A DNA stretch of 64,000 nucleotides, taken from contig NZ_CP026304.1 of NCBI RefSeq assembly GCF_003054555.1, forward strand, positions 5,208,001 to 5,272,000, read 5' to 3'. The translations under genes and the position numbers were made by a program. Below, one piece after another: positions 45,120 through 53,851 of the stretch (positions are counted from its first letter, which is position 1; each line of letters opens with the position of its first letter). Origin of the DNA: Streptomyces lunaelactis. Its GTDB lineage: Bacteria; Actinomycetota; Actinomycetes; Streptomycetales; Streptomycetaceae. A model generated the notes under the pieces. That model saw only the letters and a list, made by a program, of their open reading frames with translations. It did not search any database and was not told the DNA's origin.

Positions 45120-46700
45120 GTGCCAGCAGCACCCTCCGCCGCCCCCGACGTCGTACTTGTTGTCGACTTCGGCGCGCAGTACGCACAGCTCATCGCCCGC
45201 CGCGTCCGTGAGGCCCGGGTCTACAGCGAGATCGTCCCGTCCACGATGCCCGTGGCCGAGATGCTGGCCAAGAACCCGAAGGCGATCATCCTCTCCGGCG
45301 GCCCCTCCTCCGTGTACGCGAAAAGCGCGCCGCGGCTCGACCGGGCGATCTTCGAGGCCGGGGTCCCGGTCTTCGGTATGTGCTATGGCTTCCAGCTGAT
45401 GGCGACGACGCTCGGCGGGACCGTCGACAACACGGGAGCGCGTGAGTACGGCCGTACTCCGCTGCATGTCTCCAAGACCGGCTCGACCCTCTTCGAGGGC
45501 ACCCCGGCCGAGCAGCCGGTGTGGATGTCCCACGGCGACGCCTGCTCCGCCGCCCCCGAGGGCTTCACCGTCACCGCGTCCACGGACGTCGTGCCGGTCG
45601 CGGCCTTCGAGAACGACGAGAAGAAGCTGTACGGCGTCCAGCACCACCCCGAGGTGATGCACTCCACGTACGGCCAGCAGGTCCTGGAGCACTTCCTCTA
45701 CCGGGGCGCCGGCATCGAGCCGACCTGGACCACCGGCAATGTCATCGAGGAGCAGGTCGCGGCGATCCGCGCGCAGGTCGGCGCCAAGCGCGCGATCTGC
45801 GGTCTGTCGGGCGGTGTGGACTCCGCGGTCGCCGCCGCCCTGGTGCAGAAGGCCATCGGATCCCAGCTGACCTGCGTGTACGTCGACCACGGCCTGATGC
45901 GCAAGGGCGAGACCGAGCAGGTCGAGAAGGACTTCGTCGCGGCGACCGGCGTTCAGCTGAAGGTCGTCGACGCACAGGAGCGGTTCCTGAACGCGCTCGC
46001 CGGGGTCTCCGACCCCGAGGAGAAGCGGAAGATCATCGGCCGTGAGTTCATCCGGGTCTTCGAGCAGGCGCAGGCCGAGATCATCGCCGAGGCCGAGCAT
46101 GGCGAGGACGTCGCGTTCCTCGTGCAGGGCACGCTCTACCCGGACGTGGTCGAGTCCGGCGGCGGTACCGGCACGGCGAACATCAAGTCGCACCACAATG
46201 TCGGCGGCCTCCCCGAGGACCTCGAGTTCGAGCTCGTCGAGCCGCTGCGCCAGCTGTTCAAGGACGAGGTCCGGATGGTCGGCCAGGAGCTCGGCCTGCC
46301 GGACGAGATCGTCCAGCGCCAGCCGTTCCCGGGCCCGGGCCTCGGTATCCGTATCGTCGGCGAGGTCACGCGCGAGCGCCTCGACCTGCTGCGCGAGGCG
46401 GACGCGATCGCCCGCGAGGAGCTCACGGTGGCCGGCCTGGACCGCGACATCTGGCAGTGCCCGGTGGTGCTGCTGGCGGACGTCCGCAGCGTCGGCGTGC
46501 AGGGTGACGGCCGTACGTACGGGCACCCGATCGTCCTCCGTCCCGTCTCGTCCGAGGACGCGATGACGGCGGACTGGACGCGGATGCCGTACGAGGTGCT
46601 GGCGAAGATCTCGACGCGGATCACGAACGAGGTCGCGGATGTGAACCGCGTGGTGCTCGATGTGACGAGCAAGCCGCCGGGCACCATCGAGTGGGAGTGA
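45120..46700 (+). CDS. guaA: GMP synthase (glutamine-hydrolysing)
   Basis: 526 aa, normal length. N-terminal class I glutamine amidotransferase ([26 protein letters not shown] with Cys near 88; QHHPEV with His, Glu) joined to the ATP pyrophosphatase domain ([21 protein letters not shown]-loop) and the C-terminal dimerisation domain ending KPPGTIEWE. Converts XMP to GMP after GuaB. GTG 45120 with GGAAGG 9 bases upstream; TTAGAAT at about 45073 is a likely -10. Divergent from the chorismate mutase leader. Confidence 0.97.
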   Translation: MPAAPSAAPDVVLVVDFGAQYAQLIARRVREARVYSEIVPSTMPVAEMLAKNPKAIILSGGPSSVYAKSAPRLDRAIFEAGVPVFGMCYGFQLMATTLGGTVDNTGAREYGRTPLHVSKTGSTLFEGTPAEQPVWMSHGDACSAAPEGFTVTASTDVVPVAAFENDEKKLYGVQHHPEVMHSTYGQQVLEHFLYRGAGIEPTWTTGNVIEEQVAAIRAQVGAKRAICGLSGGVDSAVAAALVQKAIGSQLTCVYVDHGLMRKGETEQVEKDFVAATGVQLKVVDAQERFLNALAGVSDPEEKRKIIGREFIRVFEQAQAEIIAEAEHGEDVAFLVQGTLYPDVVESGGGTGTANIKSHHNVGGLPEDLEFELVEPLRQLFKDEVRMVGQELGLPDEIVQRQPFPGPGLGIRIVGEVTRERLDLLREADAIAREELTVAGLDRDIWQCPVVLLADVRSVGVQGDGRTYGHPIVLRPVSSEDAMTADWTRMPYEVLAKISTRITNEVADVNRVVLDVTSKPPGTIEWE

Positions 46701-46716
46701 CCCACCTGGATCGACC

Positions 46717-46751
46717 GACGCCGCCGCTCACCCTGTGTGGGCGGCGGCGTC
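46717..46751. terminator. terminator after guaA
   Basis: GACGCCGCCGC and GCGGCGGCGTC, 11-bp perfect stem with a 13-base loop, between convergent genes. Confidence 0.85.
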
Positions 46752-46776
46752 GCCGTATCCAGGGCAGCCACGGCGG

Positions 46777-47217
46777 CTACGACGGTTCCAGCTCGAAGTC
46801 GTCGAAGTGGAAGCCCGGCGCGACGATGCAGGTGACCAGGACCGGTTCGCCGCCCGCGGGGTCCGCGGCCTGCCAGGTGCCCGCCGGGACCAGGAGCTGG
46901 GGCTGCTCGCCCGACTCGACGGATGGGCCCAGGGTCAGCGTCCTCGGCTCGGCGGGCTGCTCGCCGGTCCCGCCCAGGTGCAGATTGAGCGGGCCGCCGC
47001 GGTGCCAGAGCCAGAGCTCGTCGGAGCGTACGCGGTGCCAGCGCGAGCGCTCGCCGGGGTGGAGCAGGAAGTAGATACCGGTCGCGTACGCCCGCGGGCC
47101 GCCGTAGCCGGGTGGATTCGTCGAGCCAGCCGTCTTCCAGGTCTCCCGGTACCAGCCGCCCTCGACATGCGGTTCGAGGCCGAGGAGCGGGACCAGCGGG
47201 GATGTCGTGTCGGTCAT
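46777..47217 (-). CDS. cupin domain protein (DUF985 type)
   Basis: 146 aa. Single cupin barrel: HVEGGWYRETWK, YFLLHPGERSRWHRVRSDELWLWHRGGPLNLHL (metal-type His/Glu motif), QLLVPAGTWQAADP, and the family ending LVTCIVAPGFHFDDFEL. Typical of the DUF985 cupins, whose substrate is unknown. ATG 47217; convergent with guaA. Confidence 0.9.
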   Translation of the reverse strand: MTDTTSPLVPLLGLEPHVEGGWYRETWKTAGSTNPPGYGGPRAYATGIYFLLHPGERSRWHRVRSDELWLWHRGGPLNLHLGGTGEQPAEPRTLTLGPSVESGEQPQLLVPAGTWQAADPAGGEPVLVTCIVAPGFHFDDFELEPS

Positions 47218-47285
47218 GAGCGCATTCTCGTGCAGGGCGCGTGAAGTCTCTGTTCAGTTCAGGTACCCGGAGGTAGCTTCCAGCC

Positions 47286-48074
47286 ATGACTGAGACGCCT
47301 GCGCCCATCCCCGTCGAGCAGCTGCGATTCGCCATGCCGCCCGTGCACGATTCCGTGGTGGACGAGCGGGCGTACCGGAAGGAGCGGCTCGCCGGGGCGC
47401 TGCGGCTCTTCGGGCGTTTCGGGTACGAGGACGGGGTGTCCGGTCATATCACCGCGCGGGATCCGGAGTTCACCGACTGCTTCTGGGTGAACCCCTTCGG
47501 AGTGCCGTTCGCGCATGTCACGGCCGGTGACCTGATCCTCGTCAACGGGGCGGGGCAGGTCGTCGTGGGGCGGTACCACGTCAACCAGGCCGCGTTCACC
47601 GTGCACGCCCAGGTGCACCTGGCCCGGCCCGATGTCGTCGCCGTCGCGCACAGCCACTCCGTGCACGGGCGGGCCCTGTCCGCGCTCGGCGAGCTGATCG
47701 AGCCGATCACGCAGGAAGCCTGCGGCTTCTACGAGGACCATGCCCTGGTCGACCGGTACACCGGCGTGATCGTCGACGAGGAGGAGGGGCGGCGGATCGC
47801 GGGTGCACTCGGCGCGTACAAGGCTGTCATCCTGCGCAACCACGGGCTGCTGACCGTCGGCGACTCGGTCGACGCGGCGGCCTGGTGGTTCATCTCCATG
47901 GAGCGCTGCGCCCAGGTGCAGCTCGCGGCGCGGGCGGCGGGCAAGCCCGTGCTGATCGAGCACCGGGACGCGGTCGCCACCCGCGAGCAGCTCGGCAGTG
48001 ACCTGGTCGCCTGGATCAACTATCAGCCCCTGTGGGGGCAGATCAGCCGCGCCGAGCCTGACCTCCTGCACTAG
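47286..48074 (+). CDS. class II aldolase/adducin family protein
   Basis: 262 aa. Zinc-binding fold with GHITARDPEF, FWVNPFGVPFAHVTAGDLILVN, HAQVHLARPDVVAVAHSHSVHGRALS (zinc His pair) and ILRNHGLLTVGDSVDAAAWWF (third His). Family members are sugar-phosphate aldolases or epimerases; the typical catalytic Glu region is replaced by variable sequence, and adducin-like members lack a proven reaction. ATG 47286. Confidence 0.88.
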   Translation: MTETPAPIPVEQLRFAMPPVHDSVVDERAYRKERLAGALRLFGRFGYEDGVSGHITARDPEFTDCFWVNPFGVPFAHVTAGDLILVNGAGQVVVGRYHVNQAAFTVHAQVHLARPDVVAVAHSHSVHGRALSALGELIEPITQEACGFYEDHALVDRYTGVIVDEEEGRRIAGALGAYKAVILRNHGLLTVGDSVDAAAWWFISMERCAQVQLAARAAGKPVLIEHRDAVATREQLGSDLVAWINYQPLWGQISRAEPDLLH

Positions 48075-48210
48075 AGGTGGTCAACAAGGCGGCGGCACAT
48101 TCACCCCCTGTAGCCTCGGGCGCCGGAGCATGCGCCCCTTCCGTACGGCACAATTCCCAAGAATCACACGGAAGTTCACTCGAGGCAGGGCTTGGAAGGC
48201 GGCGTCGGTC

Positions 48211-49452
48211 GTGGCGGTGCAAGAAGCGGGACAGTGCGACGACTGTACGCACGGCGCGCGCGAAGGGCATCGGCGGGCAGTGGCAGCCTTCCTCGCCAAG
48301 CGGGACGAACTGGCCACCGGGCAGGGACTGCCGGTCGCCCTCTCACACTCGCCGAGTGCCTCACGCCAGTGGGTGTCGGACGAGCTGACCCAGTCGGCGC
48401 GCACGGTCGCCGACCGCAGCCGCGAGGCGGGCGATGCGTGGCTCCAACTGGTCTGGCGCCGCTCGCTGCTGGCCGTGTGGGCCGGCGTCGCCGCGCTGGT
48501 GCTCGGGCAGGGGCTGACCGCGATCGGAGCGGGCTGGACCGACGCGCGTACGGCCGGGCTGATCGCCGCCGTCACCGTCGGCGGGCTGCTGACCGGCGCG
48601 GCCCGCGCGCACCGTTCGCGCGGCGGCCTCCTCGCGCCGCTGATCGGCGAGGACAACCGGCTCTCCACCTCGCGCGCCGTCGCCTCCGCATGGGTGCTGC
48701 TCGTCGTCTTCGCGGTGCTGGTGCTGGCCCTCCAGCTGGCGCTGGCCTCGTCCACCGCCGACCGGGACACCCTGATCGAGGGGCTCGATCTCGCCCGGGG
48801 CATGGGCATACTGTCCGTCCTCGCGCTCGTGTGCGTGATCGCCGTCGCCGTACGCCACGTGGTCGCCGTACGCATCATCGGCCGGCGGCTGCAGAAGGTA
48901 CGGGCCGACCGCCCGCGCTGCGCCGATCTGCTCTGCGACGACGCCGGGCGCGGCAACTTCGCGGATGCCCAGTACGCGCTGATGAGCGCCGTCGCGGTGG
49001 TCTTCGCGCTGGTACGGCTCGCCCGCCGGCCCGAACAGCTGCCCGATCTGCCGTGGGGGCTCGCGCTGCTCGTCGCGGTCTCGGCGGCGACGTACTTCGC
49101 CGGGAAGTTCGCCGAGGGCAGCCGGCCGGTCGTCCTCTCCGTCGTCCGGGCCCGCGAGGCCGGGGACCTGGACGCTCCCATCCGTACCGGCGACGACATC
49201 GAGATCCGCGGCGTCGGCTTCGTACCACCCGGCGCGGGTGCCCCCGACCGGCTCGCCCGGATGGTCGTGCGCATCGGCCCGGTGCATGTTCATGTCCCGC
49301 TGATCCCGGTGCCCGGCGGCTTCGCCAACCCCACGGACTCGGTGCTCACCGTGCCGGTCCCGGCGGAGGTCGAGCCGGGACGGGTGGACGTCCAGGTGGT
49401 GACGGCATCGGGGGCGGAGAGCAACCGCTGCGCCATCGAAGTGACGGACTGA
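48211..49452 (+). CDS. multi-span membrane protein with C-terminal IPT/TIG-like domain
   Basis: 413 aa from GTG 48211 (GGAAGG upstream). N-terminal soluble part with CDDCTHG, then membrane helices SLLAVWAGVAALVLGQGLTAIG, TAGLIAAVTVGGLLTGAA, AWVLLVVFAVLVLALQLALA, GILSVLALVCVIAVAVRHVV, YALMSAVAVVFALVRLA and LALLVAVSAATYFAGKF. The last 100 residues (GDDIEIRGVGFVPPG..VRIGPVHVHVPLIPVPGGFANPTDSVLTVPVP..ESNRCAIEV) look like an IPT/TIG beta-sandwich. Role unknown; conserved in streptomycetes by my recollection of the order. Confidence 0.75.
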   Translation: MAVQEAGQCDDCTHGAREGHRRAVAAFLAKRDELATGQGLPVALSHSPSASRQWVSDELTQSARTVADRSREAGDAWLQLVWRRSLLAVWAGVAALVLGQGLTAIGAGWTDARTAGLIAAVTVGGLLTGAARAHRSRGGLLAPLIGEDNRLSTSRAVASAWVLLVVFAVLVLALQLALASSTADRDTLIEGLDLARGMGILSVLALVCVIAVAVRHVVAVRIIGRRLQKVRADRPRCADLLCDDAGRGNFADAQYALMSAVAVVFALVRLARRPEQLPDLPWGLALLVAVSAATYFAGKFAEGSRPVVLSVVRAREAGDLDAPIRTGDDIEIRGVGFVPPGAGAPDRLARMVVRIGPVHVHVPLIPVPGGFANPTDSVLTVPVPAEVEPGRVDVQVVTASGAESNRCAIEVTD

Positions 49453-49557
49453 CCGCCGGTCAGGCTGTTGTCACAGTGTGAGCCGCATGGCTGGTGAGCC
49501 GTGCGGCTTCGTCGTACGTATGGTCAGTTGACGGGTCAACCGAAGGCGGGACCAAGG

Positions 49558-50085
49558 ATGACACACACATATCGGACGGCATCGGCCTACGGATCGGTCG
49601 ACGGCGGCGGCGGACGCGGCGGCTGGAGGGAGCGGGCCGGTCACTTCGCCCTCCTGCCGCTGCGGATCTTCCTCGGCGTGACCTTTATCTATGCGGGGAT
49701 CGACAAGCTCACGGACAGCCAGTTCATGGCCGCGAGCGGACCCGGTTCCATCGGCGATCTCATGCGCAGTGTCCGCGACACCTCAGCCGTGCCCGCACTT
49801 GTCGATCTCGCGCTCAAGAGCCCCGAGGGCTTCGGCTACGCCATCGGCATCGGTGAGCTCGCCGTCGGCATCGGCACCCTCGTCGGGCTGCTGGCCCGGC
49901 TGGCCGCGCTCGGCGGGGCGCTCATCTCGCTGAGCCTGTGGCTGACCGTGAGCTGGCAGACCGAGCCGTACTACTACGGCAACGACTTGGCCTACCTCAT
50001 GGCCTGGCTGCCGCTCGTGCTCGCCGGGGCTTCGTACCTCTCGCTCGACGCCCTTCTGGCGGAACGGCGGCGACGGATGCGGTAG
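49558..50085 (+). CDS. DoxX family membrane protein
   Basis: 175 aa with four helices: LLPLRIFLGVTFIYAGIDKL (the family-typical first helix ending in AGxxKL), YAIGIGELAVGIGTLVGLL, LAALGGALISLSLWLTVSW and YLMAWLPLVLAGASYLSLD. DoxX-like proteins take part in redox or thiol homeostasis at the membrane. ATG 49558 with AAGG. Its last 94 bases overlap the 3' end of the gene on the opposite strand. Confidence 0.88.
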   Translation: MTHTYRTASAYGSVDGGGGRGGWRERAGHFALLPLRIFLGVTFIYAGIDKLTDSQFMAASGPGSIGDLMRSVRDTSAVPALVDLALKSPEGFGYAIGIGELAVGIGTLVGLLARLAALGGALISLSLWLTVSWQTEPYYYGNDLAYLMAWLPLVLAGASYLSLDALLAERRRRMR

Positions 50086-50267
50086 TGAATCAGGCTCACC
50101 AGACCGGCCAGGAACAGACCGCCGAAGACGACCGGGAAGACCACGAACCAGGGGGTCTGCCAGCTGCCGGCCGCATCGCCCGCGTACAACAGGGCGGCGG
50201 CCAGCACGGCGAGACCCGCGATCAGCTTGCCCGGCCGGAAGCCATGCCGGAATTCACGACGTGGCAC
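49992..50267 (-). CDS. small two-helix membrane protein downstream of PspC gene
   Basis: 91 aa from GTG 50267, which overlaps the stop of the PspC-domain gene by 14 bases, so coupled to it. Helices KLIAGLAVLAAALLYAGDAAG and WFVVFPVVFGGLFLAGLVSLIHY, then a basic Arg cluster (RIRRRRSARRASSERY) facing the cytoplasm. No known family. Its 3' end runs 94 bases into the oppositely oriented DoxX gene. Confidence 0.7.
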   Translation of the reverse strand: MPRREFRHGFRPGKLIAGLAVLAAALLYAGDAAGSWQTPWFVVFPVVFGGLFLAGLVSLIHYRIRRRRSARRASSERYEAPASTSGSQAMR

Positions 50268-51645
50268 GGGTGACCTCCACTTGTCCGATGCCCACTTCGA
50301 GGCGTAGTTCCAGGGTGCCCGACGGCTTCGCGCCGGCGGGCGGGGACAGCGTCTGCTGCCGCTCCTGGCCGGGGGCGACGTCGATGTCGTTCGCCGCGTC
50401 GCCGGGGAGGCGGATGTCGCCGAGGCCCGCCTCGGCACGCAGCTTCACCGTCGCGTTCTTCGGTACGACGACCTTGAGCTGACCCGCGGCGACCTCGGCC
50501 CTCGTCGACACTGATTGCCCCGCCGGGACGGCGACGGCCGAGAGGTTGAGGGTCGCGATGCCCGAGCCGAGTTCGTACTGCGGCTGGACGGCGGCGACCG
50601 ACGCCGGCTTCCACTCCTTGCGCATCCAGTCGGTGGTGATGTCCTTGGGCAGCGCGGCGGCGCCCGCCAGCAGCACCGCCGTGATCATCGTCAGCATGAT
50701 CGTGCCGAAGCCGGTGCGGCCGACCACCGAGCTGACCAGCAGACCGAGCCCGAACACCGCCAGCGCGCAGACGAGCCCGAGCTGCAGGCTCGTGCCCATC
50801 GGATTGCTGTCCCAGCTGAGCCAGGTGCCGAGACCGCCCGCGATCAGCGCGTTCAGGAAGATGGTGCCGCCGATTCCGCGCGGGCCGTGGACGCGGGCGG
50901 GAGTGGCGGTACGGCTCGGGGCCGGCGCGGCCGCCTCCGCCGCCGCGCCCTCCGGACCCCACAGATAGCCGGTCGGTACCGGGCCCGTCGTGCCGTCCTT
51001 GATGATCGGGTCCCGCCACCACGACGGGCTGTCGGGCACGGGCGGCGCCTTCGTCTCGGGCGGGGCCTCGGACACCGCGTGCGCGGTCGCCGCATCGAGC
51101 GGTGCGCCGGCGGGTGCGGCCAGACGGCGGCGCTGCGACCAGACGGCGGCGCCGCCGACCGCGAGCGAGAGCAGTGCGGCGAAGGCGAGCGTCCCGCCGT
51201 TGCTCAGCATGGACAGGAACAGTCCGCAGCCGATGAGCGCGAGAAGCACGGCGGTCAGTTGCGCGCCCTCGACGCGGCCGGACAGCAGCCGGCGTCCTTC
51301 GTTCTCCTCCTCGTCCTCGGACGGGATCAGCAGCCAGGCGAAGCCGTAGAAGATCAGGCCGATGCCGCCGGTCACCGAGAGCACACCGATCACGATCCGG
51401 AATATCACCGGGTCGATGTCGCAGTACCGGCCGAGCCCGCCGCAGACACCGGCCACGACCTTCTGACGGGAGGCGCGGCGCAGCGGCAGCTGCGCTTCGG
51501 CCTGCGCTTCGGACTGCGTTTCGGAGTGCGCTTCTGATTGCGCCGAGTCCGGCTGCGCGTCGCTCCGCACCGCGGAAGGCGCGCCCGGTGGCGGCCCGGG
51601 CGGGGCATCGTGTCGCGCCTCATACGGAGGGGTCGGCTCTGTCAT
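50254..51645 (-). CDS. PspC domain membrane protein
   Basis: 463 aa, ATG 51645. Disordered N-terminus with Ser/Glu/Gln repeats (SEAHSETQSEAQAEAQ), then PspC domain LRRASRQKVVAGVCGGLGRYCDIDPVIFRIVIGVLSVTGGIGLIFYGFAWLLIP, further membrane helices, and a C-terminal beta-rich extracytoplasmic/LiaF-like domain (YELGSGIATLNLSAVAV...GLGDIRLPGDAANDIDVAPGQ). Shares the LiaF/YvqF-type layout and is divergent from a kinase-regulator pair resembling LiaS/LiaR, so likely a sensor/inhibitor of that system for envelope stress. Confidence 0.88.
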   Translation of the reverse strand: MTEPTPPYEARHDAPPGPPPGAPSAVRSDAQPDSAQSEAHSETQSEAQAEAQLPLRRASRQKVVAGVCGGLGRYCDIDPVIFRIVIGVLSVTGGIGLIFYGFAWLLIPSEDEEENEGRRLLSGRVEGAQLTAVLLALIGCGLFLSMLSNGGTLAFAALLSLAVGGAAVWSQRRRLAAPAGAPLDAATAHAVSEAPPETKAPPVPDSPSWWRDPIIKDGTTGPVPTGYLWGPEGAAAEAAAPAPSRTATPARVHGPRGIGGTIFLNALIAGGLGTWLSWDSNPMGTSLQLGLVCALAVFGLGLLVSSVVGRTGFGTIMLTMITAVLLAGAAALPKDITTDWMRKEWKPASVAAVQPQYELGSGIATLNLSAVAVPAGQSVSTRAEVAAGQLKVVVPKNATVKLRAEAGLGDIRLPGDAANDIDVAPGQERQQTLSPPAGAKPSGTLELRLEVGIGQVEVTRATS

Positions 51646-51796
51646 GGCTCCATGGTGACGGGCCGTACGCCGTGACGGCACCCGGGTCGACCCTGGCCGT
51701 TCCCTGATATCGGCCCGGCACCGGCTCCGGGTCTAAGGGTCGGTTTGGGGGACGACCCTGATACCGCGGCCCACCCTCGCGTGTGACGATCGGAGC

Positions 51797-53089
51797 ATGC
51801 CAGTCGCCACGCCCCGACCCGCCGGACCCTCGCGCGCCCCAGCGCCGGAGGAGCAGCCGCTGCGCAAGCTGTACCGCAGCGCCGACGGCCGGCTGCTCGG
51901 CGGTGTGGCACGCGGCCTCGCGGGCCATCTGGGACTGCCCGTCATCTGGGTACGGCTCGCCTTCCTCGGCCTCTTCATGGCCGACGGCCTCGGCGTGCTG
52001 CTGTACGCGGTCTTCTGGATCGTCGTACCGCTCGGCGTCGGGGGCAGGACCACCGAGCCGCGCTCCGTCTTCGAGACCACGCCCGACGGCCGGCGCCGGC
52101 TGCGCAAGCCCGACAAGGGACAGCTCTTCGCGATGGTCGCGCTGCTCATCGGCGCCGCGATCTTCGCCGGCAATGTCCAGATGGGCAGCAGCGCCAACCG
52201 CTACATCTGGCCGACGCTGCTGATCGGCGCCGGTGTGGTGCTGGTCTGGCGGCAGGCGGACAACGCACGCCGCGCCCGCTGGACCGAGGTCGGCCGCCGC
52301 CGCCGGCTGCTGCAGCTGGGCCGGGCGCTGGCCGGCGTGGCCCTGGTCGGCATGGGCCTGACCGTCTTCGTGGTGGTCCGCGGCTCGGCGGCCCAGCTCG
52401 GCAACGTACTGACCGCCGCGATCGCCGTCATCGCCGGTGTCGCCCTGCTGGCCGGGCCCTGGCTGGTGCGGATGACGCAGGATCTCTCGGAGGAACGGAC
52501 GATGCGCATCCGGGCCCAGGAGCGTGCCGAGGTCGCCGCGCACGTCCACGACTCCGTACTGCACACCCTCACCCTGATCCAGCGGAGCGCCGACGACGGC
52601 GGGGAGGTGCGGCGCCTCGCCCGCGCCCAGGAGCGCGAGCTGCGGAACTGGCTGTACAAGCCGGAGGGAACCGGCAAGGACGAGGACGAGGAGCCGGACA
52701 CCCTCGCCGAGGCCGTGAAGAAGGCCGCCGCCGAGGTCGAGGACAAGCACGGCGTCCCGCTGGAGGTCGTCGTCGTCGGCGACTGCCCGCTCGACGAGAA
52801 AGTGTCCGCACAGATGCAGGCCGCGCGCGAGGCAATGGTCAATGCGGCCAAGTACGGTGGCGAGGGGGGCGCGGTCCAGGTCTACGCGGAGGTCGAGGGC
52901 CGTACGGTCTTCGTCTCCGTACGGGACAGGGGACCGGGATTCGATCCGGATTCGGTGCCCCAGGACCGTATGGGCGTAAGAGAATCGATCATCGGCCGGA
53001 TGCAGCGCAACGGCGGAACGGCGCGACTGCGCTCGGTTCCCGGCGGGGGCACCGAGGTCGAGCTGGAGATGGAGAGGGCGAGCGAATGA
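51797..53089 (+). CDS. sensor histidine kinase with N-terminal PspC domain
   Basis: 430 aa. PspC domain (LRKLYRSADGRLLGGVARGLAGHLGLPVIWVRLAFLGLFMADGLGVLLYAVFWIVVPLG), additional membrane helices, then HisKA_3 with the phosphoacceptor in EVAAHVHDSVLHTLTLIQR (His near 251) and an HATPase domain (EAMVNAAKYGGEGG N-box; DRGPGFDPDSVPQDRMGVRESI; GTEVELEME). No extracytoplasmic sensor domain, so the PspC part or the divergent LiaF-like protein supplies input. Stop overlaps the response regulator start (ATGA). Confidence 0.93.
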   Translation: MPVATPRPAGPSRAPAPEEQPLRKLYRSADGRLLGGVARGLAGHLGLPVIWVRLAFLGLFMADGLGVLLYAVFWIVVPLGVGGRTTEPRSVFETTPDGRRRLRKPDKGQLFAMVALLIGAAIFAGNVQMGSSANRYIWPTLLIGAGVVLVWRQADNARRARWTEVGRRRRLLQLGRALAGVALVGMGLTVFVVVRGSAAQLGNVLTAAIAVIAGVALLAGPWLVRMTQDLSEERTMRIRAQERAEVAAHVHDSVLHTLTLIQRSADDGGEVRRLARAQERELRNWLYKPEGTGKDEDEEPDTLAEAVKKAAAEVEDKHGVPLEVVVVGDCPLDEKVSAQMQAAREAMVNAAKYGGEGGAVQVYAEVEGRTVFVSVRDRGPGFDPDSVPQDRMGVRESIIGRMQRNGGTARLRSVPGGGTEVELEMERASE

Positions 53090-53781
53090 CCGAGACAGAG
53101 GCTGCTGCGGAGACCACCGAGCGGCGTGTACGGGTCGTGCTCGTCGACGACCACCGCATGTTCCGTACCGGCGTGCAGGCCGAGATCGGCCAGACCGAGA
53201 GCACCGGGGTCGAGGTGGTCGGCGAGGCCGCCGACGTCGACCAGGCGGTCACCGTGATCACGGCGACCCGTCCCGAGGTCGTCCTGCTGGACGTCCATCT
53301 GCCGGGCGGCGGTGGAGTGGAGGTGCTGCGCCGCTGCGCCTCGCTGATGGCGGCCGGTGAGAATCCCGTACGGTTCCTCGCGCTGTCCGTCTCGGACGCG
53401 GCCGAGGACGTGATCGGGGTGATCCGGGGCGGTGCGCGCGGCTACGTCACCAAGACGATCACCGGAGCGGACCTGGTCGGCTCGATCTTCCGGGTGCAGG
53501 ACGGCGACGCGGTCTTCTCGCCGCGGCTCGCGGGCTTCGTGCTGGACGCGTTCGCCTCGACGGACGCACCGCCGGTGGACGAGGACCTCGACCGGCTCAC
53601 CCAGCGGGAGCGGGAAGTGCTGCGGCTGATCGCGCGGGGGTACGCGTACAAGGAAATCGCGAAGCAGCTGTTCATCTCGGTGAAGACGGTGGAGTCCCAT
53701 GTGTCGGCGGTGCTGCGGAAGTTGCAGCTCTCGAATCGTCACGAATTGACGCGATGGGCGACGGCTCGTCGTCTGGTCTAG
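53086..53781 (+). CDS. NarL/LiaR-family response regulator
   Basis: 231 aa, ATG overlaps the kinase stop by 4 bases. Receiver VVLVDDHRMFRTGVQAEI...VVLLDVHLPGGGG (phospho-Asp near 67), ALSVSD and KTITGADL Lys; HTH LTQREREVLRLIARGYAYKEIAKQLFISVKTVESHVSAVLRKLQLS. Partner of the PspC-domain kinase. Probably controls envelope genes including the divergent PspC gene. Confidence 0.95.
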   Translation: MTETEAAAETTERRVRVVLVDDHRMFRTGVQAEIGQTESTGVEVVGEAADVDQAVTVITATRPEVVLLDVHLPGGGGVEVLRRCASLMAAGENPVRFLALSVSDAAEDVIGVIRGGARGYVTKTITGADLVGSIFRVQDGDAVFSPRLAGFVLDAFASTDAPPVDEDLDRLTQREREVLRLIARGYAYKEIAKQLFISVKTVESHVSAVLRKLQLSNRHELTRWATARRLV

Positions 53782-53851
53782 GTTCCGTTGTGAGGTAATC
53801 GGTACATAGCCGGGCAACCGACTATGCCCCGTTCGCCTCTTGTTCTGCGTG

